From Clavaria fumosa (Eukaryota; Basidiomycota; Agaricomycetes; Agaricales; Clavariaceae): DNA of 64,000 nt. Location: positions 3,782,001 to 3,846,000 of the forward strand of contig OX637794.1 in the NCBI GenBank assembly GCA_951802425.1, written 5' to 3'. The notes under the pieces are model-generated. The model saw nothing but the letters and a program-made list of their open reading frames with translations. It ran no database searches and had not been told where the DNA came from. Each line of letters opens with the position of its first letter. Position 1 is the stretch's first letter. Of this stretch, positions 35,982 to 48,712 are shown piece by piece. Made by a program: the position numbers and the translations under genes.

Positions 35982-37440
35982 TCAGCTTTGCCTCAGCAGC
36001 GCCCTTACCGTCGCCGCTCTTCCAGCATTCAACAATACACGAACATCATTCCCTCCTGTCCCTAGTACCTCACTTGATTCGCCTTTCCGCAGGCTATGTG
36101 CTTCTTGGCCATTGGACCGTCCAGAAGGATTCGTCTTCGCCATCTTCATTATGTAAATGCAAGCAATCCGTATATGAACGTCCCTGAATTTTTTCATCGC
36201 CATCACTGCCGAATCGTACGGCCTGTGCAGTATTGGTTTTCGCCGAGCAAGTTCCCGTATTGGTCGAATGCTGGCCAAATAGTCGCGATGTTTCCCTGGC
36301 ATATACTGCCTCATCCTCTCCATGAATCCTGCCTCTGAGTTGCGTCCAGGTTCTGACATGGCTGGGCAGCGTCGACCTTCGTGATCTATATCGAGGAACA
36401 GATCCAGAGCATGTATGATGCTGCTCTGCCCGCCGGATGGCCCGCTGATGTGCAGATTTTCGGAGTCTTCGACCCCTTCGTATCGCCACCTAAGTCCCGA
36501 TGGCCCTTTCACACCACCTCCATCAAGCCACGGACGTATGGCCCGGTAAAACACATGGGGATTGCAAGTGTCTCGGATGGAATGCATAGCTTCGCTGAGT
36601 TCATTGACTATGGTCGCGAGCCGTGTGAGGTCTTGCGCTGTTTTCGCAAGGCAGGTGAGCTCGGCTTCTTTTTGGGATGGGCAATAATCATTGATGATCT
36701 TCAAGATCTCCGCGCCTCTTAGTTCCACGCTCGCCATTGACATATAAAAATCACGTTCGTCCCCTTTGTTCGAGAATAAGTTTGTGTAATCAATGTTTTC
36801 GATGGTGGTTGGGCGGTTAGGATCGATTCGTTTCCAATTCCAAAGGACGGTATCGGCATACGTCAAGACCGGCGCTATCCCGATAGCCCGGGAGACCTCG
36901 ACCAAAGGAATGGCTAGTGCGCGCGGCACGAGTGTTGGATCTTCCTCTCCCCCGGTCGGTATAGAGTGAATAAAGAAGTTCACCAGCCAAGCAAGCACGA
37001 GATGCGCCCGCTGCAAACGTCGCAGGTCATCTCTGAACGAATCGATGCTAAGCACAGGCCACTAAATCACCGTCAGGACCTATGTCGATCATTCAAAGTG
37101 GTATTGGTATCCGGACCTTTCTGATACTGTTGCGCCATTCCTTCCCCGCCATTCTGATGTCGTCCATTGCTTGCTCTTCGTCATACTCATTGTTTGTCAG
37201 GCATGTAGAGGCCCTTTCCAATGCGTTCTCCCACATATCGAATGGCTGTTGAAGTCGAGGTGGAGCATCTTGTGGGATGAAGGCCGTTTCATCATCGATG
37301 TCAAAATCTGCGAGCAGGTCGCGTTTCTCAGATGGCCTGAAGGTGCAAACCGCAATCGTCGAGGCGCAGAATGCAAGGCAGAAATAGAGGACCTGGATCC
37401 GTGTAGGAAGGACCATGTCTAAGTTCATGGCGGACGACAT
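35982..37440 (-). CDS. BNA2: Indoleamine 2,3-dioxygenase with hydrophobic N-terminus
   Basis: Two exons (37117-37440 and 35982-37061) give 467 residues. IDO signatures are PRALAIPLVEVSRAIGIAPVL, VELRGAEILKII, AIRPWLDGGG, SGPSGGQSSIIHALDLFLDI, MRQYMPGKHRDYL and GTGGNDVRVLL. The His in KKFRDVHIRIAC aligns with the proximal haem ligand. The enzyme opens the indole ring of tryptophan to N-formylkynurenine, the first step toward de novo NAD. Residues about 15-33 (VLYFCLAFCASTIAVCTF) are strongly hydrophobic and would act as a signal anchor, which is unusual for this cytosolic family. The next in-frame Met after this segment lies inside conserved sequence, so a shorter start is unlikely. Confidence 0.92.
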
Positions 37441-38549
37441 GTCATTCAGACGTCGAATCTACCGCCGGTCGACGTCTCACATTTATATCGACAAGCAGCC
37501 GAATGTAGGTGTTCACGTTGAATTCTGAAGCATGAAACGCCCTCCTGCCCTGGATTACTGGAGCTGCAGACCAGATTCCTGTTCCGTGTCTCGTCGTGAC
37601 GTTGCTCGTACGCCCTTGCTTCCGCCTTCGATCTGTTACCTCATCGAATAACGAGTGCCATTCTCGTACAACCCCAATTTTCAACGTGCCGCGGGCCCAG
37701 GGCCAGAGACGATTCTAAGGAACGCCCCGACTAAAGGAACTTACCACGTCACACGCGCACAGCACGCAAGTCAGAAGAAGCTCCCTCTTATTTTACCAAC
37801 TCAGCTCCGGGGAATGCGCTTGCCCAGCCATTGCCATTTCAAGTCGGACTTGTGACCAACTCTCAACTTGATCGAGCAATCGTTAAATCAAATTTTTTTG
37901 GATACTGAAGACCCATAACTCCGTTGATCAAGAAATTTCCTGTATAATATAGTTATAATGGCAACGTAATTTATAATGCGCGCGATTGTCTTTGTCACAT
38001 GGCGACTTACCATCACTGTCGAACGATGTCCAAGGGTAAGAGGAGCGCCATGTGCCCTTACATATTTTAGACCCCTTCCCCCTATGTTTGGCTCCGCGCA
38101 ATGAATGTGACTTGTACCGAAGAAGTGGCGCGAGATGTGGCACTTATCCTCAGAGCTCAGAGACAATCTTTTTTATTGATGGATTCGAGCTACGGTTCCG
38201 CCCCACGACGATCATGGAGCTAGATTATTGAGGAAATCGACAAATCGTTTTCCGAAGTGCGGCGCCTTCTGTAATCAATGCCCATCCCCCTCGTGCTTGA
38301 ACGGCATCAAAGCGAGGAGATCAGGTCCAGAGCGTGTGACCAGACAAAAACGCCTCGTCGCAATTCCGACGTCGAGTAACAGGAATGCCTCGGCGAACAT
38401 GCACGGTCAATTCATTTACGTACGCCGTAACTGTCCAACGACCAACCACCACGCGCTGGTGGACCTAAAGCGATGTCGTTAATCCAAAGTTTTATTAGGG
38501 ACGCCAATGCAAGTTCTGAAAGGCTGAGTATGAGCAAGACCCGCCTGGA
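37441..38549. other. Intergenic, no gene recognised
   Basis: This gap of 1.1 kb lies between IDO and HIBCH on the same strand. Only short, unremarkable frames occur. It presumably carries the IDO promoter and HIBCH 3' UTR. Confidence 0.5.
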
Positions 38550-40368
38550 TCAATGTTTCCATTTTAGCCATTGGTAGTTCCCATCCGCATTATCAACTAC
38601 ATCACAACGCCGCTGGACAACTTCTAAAACTTTTTCTCTGACTCCATGCTTTCCGGGGCGAGTATTTTGGCAACGGGAGAGTAATTCGTCAAGCTTGAGA
38701 CCCGTGCCAGAGCTGCCTTTTTCTGCACCGCGAATGATCTCACTAATCTCATCTTCCGTTGGTAAGGCGTGCGCTTGTGGCCGGGTTCGGCGAATCGACT
38801 CTCTGGACTGCAGCGAGGGAGCCCCCGATGTAAACGGAGAGTTCCTGAAGAAATTCTGAGAGATCTCATGATCTGACACGTTCGCCACCGTGTCGGGAAA
38901 CCACGCCGGCCGCTGGTCACGGATTTTGTCAACCAAGACCGCCCTGACGCCCGTCTGGAAATCTGGGCTAGCGCCGTTCTAAGATTCCAAACTTGAGCAT
39001 GGTACAAGCAAAGGTGGGCAATCGGACTAACGCAATAGGCTGTCGCAATTGCCAGCTCCATATCAAGGCAAGCTCTTAGCGTCTTATCTCGGCCGAATCG
39101 AAGGGCTTGAAGAGCGACTTTGAGGCTTGTCGGACTGCGCATGTGCAAGTCGGCAAGAGTCTGTTGCGCCCAGGCTTGAATGTGATCGGCAGTATTGGCG
39201 CTGTATGATGTAAGATGATCCATGATATCCTCTACTCGGTCGTGAGAAAATGCGGCGTCTAGCGCCTCTCGCAGAGGTCCGACGAGAGGGGAGATAGCTT
39301 CGGTGAGATCAGGTTCTTGGTAGAGCTCCTCGATTGTTTGATCGACTAAAGCAGCGCTTGGATTGTCCAACGCGGACAAGTTGAAGATGAGTTGGGGTAT
39401 GCGGTTGGATGGAACGTAGTGCGTTGCGAGACCATGCTCACTGGGTATATGAAATGAACGCATGTAAACTGTACAGTAAGTGAACGCACAATACAGGTCT
39501 GCCCTTTAGGCTGGCACCAGTCAATGCCAGATATGTGCCAATTTGACCGTCGAGTCGGGACAGGTAAAAGCTTCCGCCGACATCTGGGAAAAAGCCGATT
39601 TTGGTTTCAGGCATTGCAAAATGAGTATTCTCGGTTGCGATCCTGAACGGTGCACAGGATGAAAGTCCCACCCCACCTCCCACTGAATAGAAGAGTTAAT
39701 AATGACAGGTTTGGCTATAAAAAACACTCACTCGTTACACCGTCCATAATGACAACATATGGTTTGCTTAGTCTGGCGAGGAAGTAGTCGAGCTCAAACC
39801 TGGCAGACAAATTCAGCCCAAGTGTAAGGTTGTGTTGTCTTGACACACTCTGCTTCGAAAAATCCTATAGCTGTTGAACGCGTCCCTTCTCTCGCTGCGT
39901 CTGAAACCACTCCTAACGGCGGTCTGGCGTAAGTGGAATAGCGCAGCGGCATGCTTCGGTTTGCCAACCTTCGATATCGCCTCCAGCGCAGAAGGCACGT
40001 CCCACACCTGTACCAACGATTGTGCCACAGAGATCTGATTGGCTCCACACCTTTGAAATATGCATGCTCAGAGCGGATGGTTTTGCAGGTTGCCGAAGTT
40101 GATCTCATACCTCAACCTGTCGACGCAGCTTGGCAATCATGTCCGCATTAAGAACGTTCAATTTCTTCGGCCTGTTGAGTACATATTTTCGAACTCCCAG
40201 GTGCGATTCGAAGAGGACTTCGGGCTGATGAACGCGTTTCAAACATGACAGTTAAATTGCCAGTGATAAAGTACGTGCCTCCTGCTGGTTCGTACTCATT
40301 GTGACGGGCCTTATGTGCTGGAATATGGCTCTCGTTCTGGAAGCGGCGGCTAATTCCTTGCGACTCAT
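38550..40368 (-). CDS. HIBCH: 3-hydroxyisobutyryl-CoA hydrolase, mitochondrial
   Basis: Eight exons (40275-40368, 40111-40217, 39969-40050, 39849-39912, 39732-39799, 39490-39682, 39032-39440, 38550-38978) give 481 residues. Crotonase-fold motifs are [45 protein letters not shown] and [23 protein letters not shown] hydrolyses 3-hydroxyisobutyryl-CoA in valine breakdown. The first about 22 residues ([20 protein letters not shown]) are Arg-rich and amphipathic, fitting a mitochondrial presequence. Intron 1 is placed to join QQEA to [17 protein letters not shown]; a nearby CATCAG acceptor would break frame. TBCE starts 144 bp away on the opposite strand. Confidence 0.92.
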
Positions 40369-40512
40369 CCCACGTATAATTGTGGTCAACATCAGCGGGG
40401 AGGACGGGTTACGACGCGTGATACAGCGGTGTTACACAGTTACAGGGTCACGTTGCCGAGCCTTCATACATTGGCACACGTTGTGCTTTTCGACCACGTC
40501 AACGAAATTTGT
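40369..40512. promoter_or_regulatory. HIBCH/TBCE divergent promoter
   Basis: The 144 bp between the opposing start codons must contain both promoters. One ACGCGT occurs at 40414-40419. No TATA box is obvious. Confidence 0.45.
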
Positions 40513-42558
40513 ATGCAGACACTCTCCGCCCAGATTGGGACACGAATTAGCCACGCTGGACATCTAGGCACGGTCAGATTTATTGGTCAAGTTGACGGCA
40601 CACAGGGGATATGGCTCGGGGTTGAGTGGGATGATCCGACGCGCGGTAGACACAACGGGGTGAAAGATGGCATACGGTACTTCGAGTGTCGGTACGAATC
40701 TCCCAGGCGTTCAATACATAGCGGCTTTCATCGTGCTTGTTATTTCCCAGAGTACCTAACTCAGGCTCGTTTATTCGGCCTTTCGCACCATCCATTTGTT
40801 ACGGGAAGACCTTTCTTGAGGCGTTACGAGCTAAGTACGCGGAAGCGCAGCGTGGCGAAGGTTCACAGGAAACATATCTATTGGAATCATCCACTGGATC
40901 GATATCGGTGGAGGCCGTGAATTTCAATAAGGTCAGGCGCAAGCTTTCCGATCTGCAAAATTTGCGGGTGGCAAGTCTTGACGGCGAGAACGTTGCACGA
41001 TCTGACCTTCCACAAAAAATACGAGAATGTTGCCCCTGTGTGTTCCGTCTTTTTGCCAGGAGAAACTGTCATCCTGACTCAATGCCAAGCGCTCCGTGTC
41101 TTAAACCTATCGTCTAGCCTCATCGCGTCATGGGACACAATCGTTGAGATTTCTACCGGCTTACCTTTTCTTGAAGAACTCGCTTTGAAGTTTGTCGCAT
41201 CTCTCCATTCTCAATCCTTCATCTGAGGTCCTGACATCAGCCGAAATCGTCTCATGCGATCCTCTGATGCTTCGATAACGCCTTCACCTTTCTCAAGCCT
41301 CAAAGATTTGCAATTGAATCAGACCTTGATCACCTGGAAGGAAGCCAAGAAGATCATTGCCTCCATGCCTAATCTCGAAACTCTTGAGCTGGGGTACAAC
41401 AGCCTCAATCGGCTTGATTCATGCGATTCCCTGTCGAACAGTGGAGCCGCCCTTAAGGTGCTCAACTTTGACAGCAACGCATGCCAGGATTGGTCTCATG
41501 TCTGTCGAGCAATGCGACCGTACCACGCGTAAGCTCTTAGATCCGCGGTGACCAGCTTTTGGCACATTCAGGGACAACGCCATCTCAGACTTCAACGTCT
41601 AGTGTTGACTTCGAATTGCATCGACACGATACCTCCTCTGCAGGAAAACGAGCCTCCGTTCTTTAGTCTCAGATCTTTATCTCTGTCCAGCAACCAACTC
41701 AAAAGTTGGTCGGATGTCGACAACCTATCTCTGTGGTGTCCAAATCTCGAGGCCCTCAACTTGTCGGGAAATCCCTTGGTGGAAGGTACCATCATCGGTC
41801 ATGTGTCTCGTGCCCTGCAATGACGTGTAACCCGTAGACCATAATTTCCGTCACTGCTCGCGACAAATCACCATCGCAAGGATACCTTCCCTGGTGATAT
41901 TGGACGGCGGCGCTGTTCGTACGGCAGTGTTCCACCACACTCGCCACCTCTACTCACACGCACCTTTCTTGTGCCTTTCATATAACTTAGGTTTCCGAGA
42001 AAGAACGCCTCGATTGTGAGCTCTTCTATCTCTCGTACGTCTCAAGGCATGGTTCCGCCGAGCCGGAGGCTGTTTGTCGGGAGCACCCAAGATGGAGGGG
42101 CCTGCTTTCCAGTAAGTGATGATGATGGGCGTGGTCCAGACACATTTATTTGAGGGCCGCAGAACACGGAATGGCAGACAGTATCCCAGTAGGGCGAGAA
42201 CACCCTGAGAAACTCAGTAGCCGTCTGATTCGTGCGTCTACATATCGTCCGAGTTTCCCACAAACGCGTTGACGTCGAAGCATTACCATCAGAACTTAAC
42301 GTTGGCCAGTGTTTTTCGCTCCCTCCATCTTGGCCTGCCCCTGCGGTGCAGATTGCCGTCTTGCCAACCATGTCGATCCGAGCACTCCGTCTAAAGATCA
42401 TCAAGAGCTTTAGATTAAGTAGAAACGGAACTCTTGATCTCTGGATGCAAATGGGCGACGGCTCCTTTGTGCAAATGACTGTAGATCATGACAAAGAGGA
42501 ACTTGCCTGGTGGGGAGTAGAGAATGGATGCAATATATTATTTTATGTCAACGAATAG
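40513..42558 (+). CDS. TBCE: Tubulin-folding cofactor E (TBCE/Pac2)
   Basis: Nine exons (40513-40691, 40751-41037, 41090-41189, 41241-41528, 41589-41785, 41838-41914, 41991-42111, 42163-42231, 42293-42558) give 527 residues. Domain order is diagnostic. An N-terminal CAP-Gly domain (LGTVRFIGQVDGTQGIWLGV, GRHNGVKDG) is followed by leucine-rich repeats (LRVLNLSSSLIASWDTIVEI, LETLELGYNSL, FFSLRSLSLSSNQLKSWSDV). A C-terminal ubiquitin-like domain (VQIAVLPTMSIRALRLKIIK) ends the protein. Cofactor E binds alpha-tubulin and joins the TBCC/TBCD supercomplex that assembles alpha/beta dimers. The last LRR exons were joined by matching the repeat phase, for example MRPYHA to LQRLVLTSN across 41529-41588. 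Confidence 0.92.
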
Positions 42559-43022
42559 AAATCTTTGAGCAATCTTCAGCCCACGATAGATTAAACGACT
42601 TATTTTGGTATGTATGTTACGACATGGTACCAACTTTGGCTAGCACGAGGCACTCAATGACAGTCAGCAGTCGTGGACGTCAGGAGTCGAGCCATGCGGG
42701 TGCCAATGCAGGGTGCCGTTGCCAAAACTCGTGTTCAAAGGGACAACGGTCTCTGTTGCTTAGTGTGGGGGCATCAAGATCGGCGGCCTTATGTCCGGCA
42801 ACGAATAAGATTGTAGGGTACTGTGTTCGCCTGGAACCTAGAGGGTTGTTGCCTTGGAACCTCAAGTGAAGAAGCCTCGATGTGTGGGCCTCGACCAATA
42901 CGAAAGTACAGTGAACCGCTCGCATACAGGAAACGCCATATGGGAGCAAAGAGACGATAGCATCGCGAGAATACCAAGGGAAGCGCCATCCACCCCGTAA
43001 GGTCCGTGCTCTCGTGATCTCC
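42559..43022. other. Convergent 3' region
   Basis: The TBCE and SR protein stops face each other here. No gene is recognised; it probably holds both 3' UTRs. Confidence 0.5.
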
Positions 43023-44500
43023 TCAGCGGGCGGCCCATCCTTCTTCTCCATTGGCATACCTGCGAGGCCTGTCTTCGAATTCCCCTACTTTATCGTCGCG
43101 TCGACTCCTATCGTCCCTGCGTCTGTCCACATCGTCCCTGCGTCGGTCATAGTAATAATCAGGTGCATCAACGCGTCCTCGTCGATGATCGTCATACCCT
43201 GCAGGCTTTTTATCATCAACCTCCCTCCTAGGAGGCGGAGACCTGCGACGATCGTCATAGTCGCGGCGAGCAGGGGATCGAGATCGACGGTGGTGCGGCG
43301 CACGCTCATAGCGTTCATCTCGATAAGAACGAGATTCACGAGCGTCACGGGGATCGTCCCGCCTGTAATTGTCAGGCCCGCCACGCTAAGTGACGCGTTG
43401 CATCAGCAGTAAATAAGATAAAATAGGGCTTCACGCACAGAGTCATCCAGAGCGACGCGAACGGGTTTGCCACGAAGCTCCCGACCGTCCAATTCTTTGG
43501 CTGCACGATCGGCATCTTCACGTGTCAAATACTCGAGGACGCTTGCATTCACCATGAGCAAGATAAATGGCTGACAGGCATAATTGACTGACCCTTGCCC
43601 TGGGAAATCACGGTCAATGTCGGCGTAGGAAACGCTTCCACCATCACGACCAAAATCCTTCAGGTCCTAAGATCCAGGAGTACAAGGTATCAGGTCGCGA
43701 TCCATCCAGAAGGCCAGCCCCGCGGGTGGTGTCCATGCAGAGGAAGATCGACATTGACTAATCTCCACGGAGCCTGAGGCACATCCAGCAAACTGGGCCA
43801 TCGGCCAACAGAACATTCCGCGAGAATAGGAAAGCCAGAACGCCCAGAAAAACTACCACGAGGCCATGACGGGGACCAGGGAAACCTCATACCTGCCAGC
43901 TGGTGTCACGGGAGAGGCCACTGACGATGAGGCGTATGCCAGCGGGCCTACGAGATCGCACGGCACTGGGTCAGCACAAAACGCGTCAGCTCATATTCAT
44001 ATTTATATATTGTTCTTCAATCATACCCATAGCTTCTGCTGTCATCATAAGGCTCACGGCGAGGTCGGCTTTCTTTCGCAAACTCGACGACGATGCTGAG
44101 TGCAAAAATTAGTCAGTTGCAATCTGGCGGCGGCGAAAACGTACTTGGTGCCCATGAACGATTTCCCGTTCAAATTATGGACAGCATCTTCGGCATCCTG
44201 CAGCGGTGATCAGAGGGTGCACGGCGACATGCATATGCGCATGAACTCACCTTAGGGTTTTCAAATTCGACAAAACCAAAACCTATTCGAATTGGGCTGA
44301 GTTTACAAGCGAGAAATTTTTCGTTGTAGACAAACCGGTCATAACGCGGCAATCGACGATTCGACCATAGCCATCAAAGAGCTTGGCGACTTCTTCAGAG
44401 CGAGCATCAGTAGGGAGTCCTGTAGAACGCGCAAAACATGAATAAAGGACCGTCGAGACAAAGGAATTCTCATACTGCCGAGGTAAAGTCGTCTTGCCAT
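43023..44500 (-). CDS. SR-type splicing factor with two RRMs and Arg/Asp/Ser tail
   Basis: Nine exons (44476-44500, 44336-44419, 44251-44282, 44145-44197, 44027-44095, 43893-43965, 43593-43666, 43439-43541, 43023-43385) give 291 residues. RRM1 starts at once with MARRLYLGRLPTDARSEEV and contains the RNP1-like GFGFVEFENP. RRM2 starts RPAGIRLIVSGLSRDTSWQD, the pseudo-RRM signature of SRSF1-like and Srp2/Npl3-like proteins. The tail is rich in RS, RD and YDDRR units. Such proteins define exons, recruit U1 or U2 components and shuttle with mRNA. Intron 6 (43667-43892) is 226 nt against about 50-60 nt for the others, and it interrupts RRM2 right after SRDTSWQ. Confidence 0.9.
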
Positions 44501-44647
44501 GATGGTGAGAGAAGAGAAAGGTAATATTTCAGTTGGCTGAGTCTTAAATTTTTTTAAATGGCCACGGGGTCCGTGCGCACAGCTGCTCAGGTGACAATAT
44601 GACGCCCGTACAACTTGACTAAGTCAGGATGTGTAGCTAAGACGAAA

Positions 44648-46554
44648 CTAATGTTGCGACCAGTTGATAGAGTTTATGTCAATGCCTTCTTGGACCATCT
44701 CCCACAACGGACTAAATGATACAACTCAGTCATGCAACACAAAAATAAGTTTCGGCACAAACCTCATATCGCGAAGCTTCTGCACCGTGGCCATTATATG
44801 CTGAACAAGGAAGTCAATCTCCGCTTCAGTCGTAAACCGTCCAATGCCAAATCGCAAAGACGAATGCGCCAAGTCCTCACTTGAGCCTATTGAAACATTG
44901 AGCTCATAACAATCGATTTATGCGGATAATGCTCACCGAGCGCGCGCAGTACATATGATGGTTCGAGTGAGGCAGATGTGCAGGCACTACCGGACGAGAG
45001 AGCAATGTCCTGCGGGTGGTTAGAGAATGATGTGTAAAGTGGCTATTCATATCCGCTCACTTTCAGCGCCATGAGAAGACTTTCTCCCTCGACATATGCG
45101 AAGCTGAGATTCACACAGCCTGGATATCCGCTCGCGTCCCCATTCCGAATGACATGTTCAACATTCGCATTGATTTTGTGGACGAGACGATTTGAGAGCT
45201 TCGCGACGTGCTCGTGATCCCTCTGAGAAAAGAGTGTCAGCCCAGGAAAGCGGGATGTACAGAAAACAGAACAATCTCAGTACCCCTGCACGGGCGTCAC
45301 AGCCGCACTGGCAGCTCCAAGAGTTTGAAGCGCCGGTACGAGGCTCCTCTCGTGCAAAAATCATCATTTGAGCAATCCGATCGAAGTACTCACAGCCATC
45401 TCTTTCTTCGCGATGCGAGCTGCCTCCCCCAGGCCAACGACAAGAACAGTGGGTAGTGTTCCGCTGCGCAGTCCGCGTTCTTGTCCGCCTCCGTTGATTA
45501 TTGGCTCCAACCTGACCCGGGGCCTCCGTCGAACATAGGCGGCACCAATCCCTTTGGGTCCGTAGAGTTTGTGACCAGATATGCTCATCAGGTCAATGTT
45601 CATTTCGTTGACGTCCAGAGGAATTTTCCCTGCAGCCTGTGCAACGTCAGAATGGAAGTATATTCCGCGGTGCTTGCGCAGAAGAGCCCCGATCTCACGT
45701 ATAGGCTGGATGACGCCTATTTCATTGTTGACAGTCATGATGGAGACGAGGGATGTGTCGGGCCGAATGGCGGCTTCGAGAACATCCAAAGATACGATGC
45801 CATTCTTTTCAACAGGGAGATATGTGATGTCAAAACCTTCTTCGCCCAACTTGCGACACGAATCCAACACACATTTGTGCTCCTGCAGAGTGTGAATCGT
45901 CTGTTTGCCTCAGATTAAATGAACTGACTGTTTGCGTAGTGATGATGTGTTTTTTCTTTTCTTTGTGGAAACGTGCGACGCCCTTAATAGCCATATTGTT
46001 GGATTCCGTCGCTCCTGATGTGAAAACGATATCCTTCGGGTCAGCGCCTATGAGATCCGCGACGTGCTGAGGTACAAAATTCTAGAGCTGGAAATTTTGA
46101 GACAGTCAAAATGTTGCACACCTTCCTTGCGTCCTCGACAGCCTTTTCGGCTTCCCAACCGTATGCATGAGTACGGCTATGTGGATTACCATACTGGTCC
46201 GTCAGGTACGGGAGCATGGCGTCTAGCACCCGTGGGTCCACTGGAGTTGTTGCCTTGCATACTGTGAATGCGCGATATTGTTTGGAGTAAGATAATCCCG
46301 CTCACTTGCATGTCTAGATATATCGGTCGTGCCTTTCCTGTCAACGAGTCCTCTCGGCGAGTTGTTTTAAAACCCAACATATCGGGCCTAGGGGTGAAAT
46401 GCACTTCTTCTTGGTAGTTCGGCACATCAACGACGTTTGCTCTGTCGGCCCCAGAAGGCTGAACAAAAGCTCTACGAGAGCTTATTGAAGAACAAGGAAC
46501 GGGACGCCTCGCGGCGGTACGGCGAGCAACGTTGCGAGAGAACCTCGCTAGCAT
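44648..46554 (-). CDS. NFS1: Mitochondrial cysteine desulfurase NFS1
   Basis: Eight exons (46306-46554, 46122-46253, 45929-46066, 45394-45882, 45061-45222, 44937-45009, 44763-44886, 44648-44711) give 476 residues. The presequence is Arg-rich ([18 protein letters not shown]). Class V aminotransferase motifs are [26 protein letters not shown] context, [13 protein letters not shown] and [10 protein letters not shown] with the PLP lysine near 278. The mobile loop [20 protein letters not shown] has the catalytic Cys near 400. NFS1 takes sulfur from cysteine for Fe-S cluster assembly on Isu with Isd11 and frataxin, and supplies tRNA thiolation. The C-terminus [13 protein letters not shown] matches the conserved Isu-contacting end. 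Intron 4 is 171 nt (45223-45393), longer than its neighbours. Confidence 0.96.
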
Positions 46555-47834
46555 GGTAGTCGAGTAAAGCAAGCCGCACACACAAATTGTCAGACTGCGT
46601 GGAGCACCGAGTGTCCCTTATGTGCACGTGCTTGCTCCGCCCATTTGAATCCATCATCCATGTAAACGCGACTGAACACAGCAATGAGATTGGATTGACC
46701 CTCATACGCTCGAGTCGCCATCTTTATTAACGTGTCACTTTTCCGATAGACTGGGCGAAGTTGGTCAATTCTTCGAACTCAAGTTACGTACTTTCTGCGG
46801 AGTCAAGCAGAAAAAGTATCCATGTACTCGAGCGCCCAGTAGGGGAGATTCGGAGGGGGGAACACCTGCACCTTTCCATCGTATCTCAGAGTCAATTACA
46901 AACCGAAACTTGATTTCTGGCACCTGGGTATTAGCTATCATAGAAATCTTAGGCCAATGACGGGATGAATTCGACACCAACGATCAAATACGCCCGAACC
47001 CTCAGGCGCCGCAAGCAGAGGACACCATCTCCAGGTCACAGGTGGAGGCGATCAGCAGATCACCATGTTGCGACACAAAGTTTGAAATCAGGGTCTCCTA
47101 AATTCTAGATGTTTCGGCCCAGCTTGAGGTCGTGTATCCAGTACACTGGATCGTCAAAGATATTATAGGCAACTTTGTCGCCGCGTATACCCCATGGTAC
47201 CCACATCGAGCCTATATCGCACACAATCCGATGTAGTAAAGAGACCAAGCGCGTGGTCCGTGACTTCAGACAGTGGAGTATGTGACAATAGCGTGCGGGT
47301 GTCGAAGCTTGAGGGCCAGAATCAGGGGTAAAGGATCACTCGATCGTCCAGCCATTCAGCGATAGAAGAAACGCACATGTAGAGCTGCAGAAGCGAAGAA
47401 GCCACAAAGCAAAGCAGCTGATCAAAGATCCCCTAGTCCAACGCCACTCCGTGAACCATAGGAGGATGGGGATGCATCAATCAAGTAGTCGGTGGGAATT
47501 CGGATCGACCGCCGATGCCAAGGAAGCAGATCCAGTCGCATGACACGATAAATAAAGATTTGTTGGTTCCTTGTCTTTAAATTAGTTTTGATGATTCAAG
47601 TGGCTTTGCAATGCGATGAGTGAAATGCATAAGACAATGAGGTTCGCCTCATCATGACGAAATGCCCAGCAGAAACTCTGGGACTCACGTGAGTGTTACG
47701 CAAAAGAACAGAGGTCAATCGATTGCTGACCTGAATATTGTTGAAGGTATCACAATGACCCAGATCAAATCGAGAATATGGCGATTGCACAAGAAAAACT
47801 ACAGTTCTTACTGCAAACCCATTCTCCTAGACAA
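46555..47834. other. Intergenic, no gene recognised
   Basis: This 1.3 kb gap lies upstream of NFS1 and downstream of the NECAP-like gene. I saw no frame with recognisable conservation. It may hold an undetected short or non-coding transcript. Confidence 0.45.
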
Positions 47835-48712
47835 TCAAGCTCGCCTTTTCGGTGCAGAAGGAGGTGGGGGTAATAAGGGAAAGCTTCCGCCGGACGAACT
47901 ACCATCAGCAACAGATCCAAGCAAATTCGGAGAAGCGGTCGGAGTCTTACGGCGGCCTGGAATCGAAATCGAAATCGTCTGGCCCTCTTTAAGAGAATAA
48001 TCTTTCTTTGGGCCAGCGGCTAGATCTCCGGTGGTTGGAGAGGGCGGGTTAAGACTCGCCTTGTATCGCCTGACGGGAATTACGAATGATGGGAAACTGC
48101 GACCGAGACAAACTCACTTTGTATAATCCTGCAGGACGACGTCTAATATAACCTCATGAGAATGATGTTCGGCAGAGATTTGGCATTATACCTACTGAAA
48201 TCAAAGCTATCCGAACGCTCAGCAAATCCCATTCCGATGTAGGCCTTCTTGCCGGAGTCTTCGATTCGCACAACGAAATACCGCGAAGAATCAAGAACGG
48301 CTTCAAGTGATGGTTTGAGAGGATTGTAGTCTGCTTTTGCAAACACTTCACAGCGAGAATGATTATCACCAACACAAATTCAAGCTTCACAAGATCTTAC
48401 ATTCGCCTGAATGTCTTTTTCAGTGTTCGGACAAAGGTAATACACCGAACAACGCACCCGTTGTGCCGTCCTCGAAGTAAAGCGCTACCCCGCTCGACTT
48501 TTCGATGATCCGTAGTCTACCCTTCCAGAGAGGGTTTGCGAGATCGCCCCAATCATTAGCGCGATGGCCCTCGTTCACCTTGAGCGGGGGAATCTTATAC
48601 ACTGCGCACCACGAATGTTAGCTAAATAATGGGCGAAGCACTTTTGGTGTATACCTGACACCTCTCTGCCGATAAACAAGACTGTCTCGATTTCGTCGCT
48701 GAGGTCGTTCAT
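47835..48712 (-). CDS. NECAP-like endocytic adaptor-associated protein
   Basis: Five exons (48655-48712, 48446-48601, 48196-48333, 48118-48142, 47835-48069) give 203 residues. The PH-like NECAP domain shows VLFIGREVSVYKIPPL, GHRANDWGDLANPLWKGRLR, LDSSRYFVVRIEDSGKKAYI, GMGFAERSDSFDFNVVLQDY and DYSLKEGQTISISI. NECAP proteins bind AP-2 and clathrin-coat partners through this domain. The C-terminal tail is Ser/Pro-rich, and no clear WxxF ear-binding motif is visible at its end. Intron 2 (48334-48445, 112 nt) is longer than the rest. CSN8 starts 74 bp away in the opposite direction. Confidence 0.88.

Noticed and set aside
44100..44145. Alternative frames in the SR protein introns
   Set aside because: They break the RRM1 order, while the chosen exons reproduce it with 49-61 nt introns.
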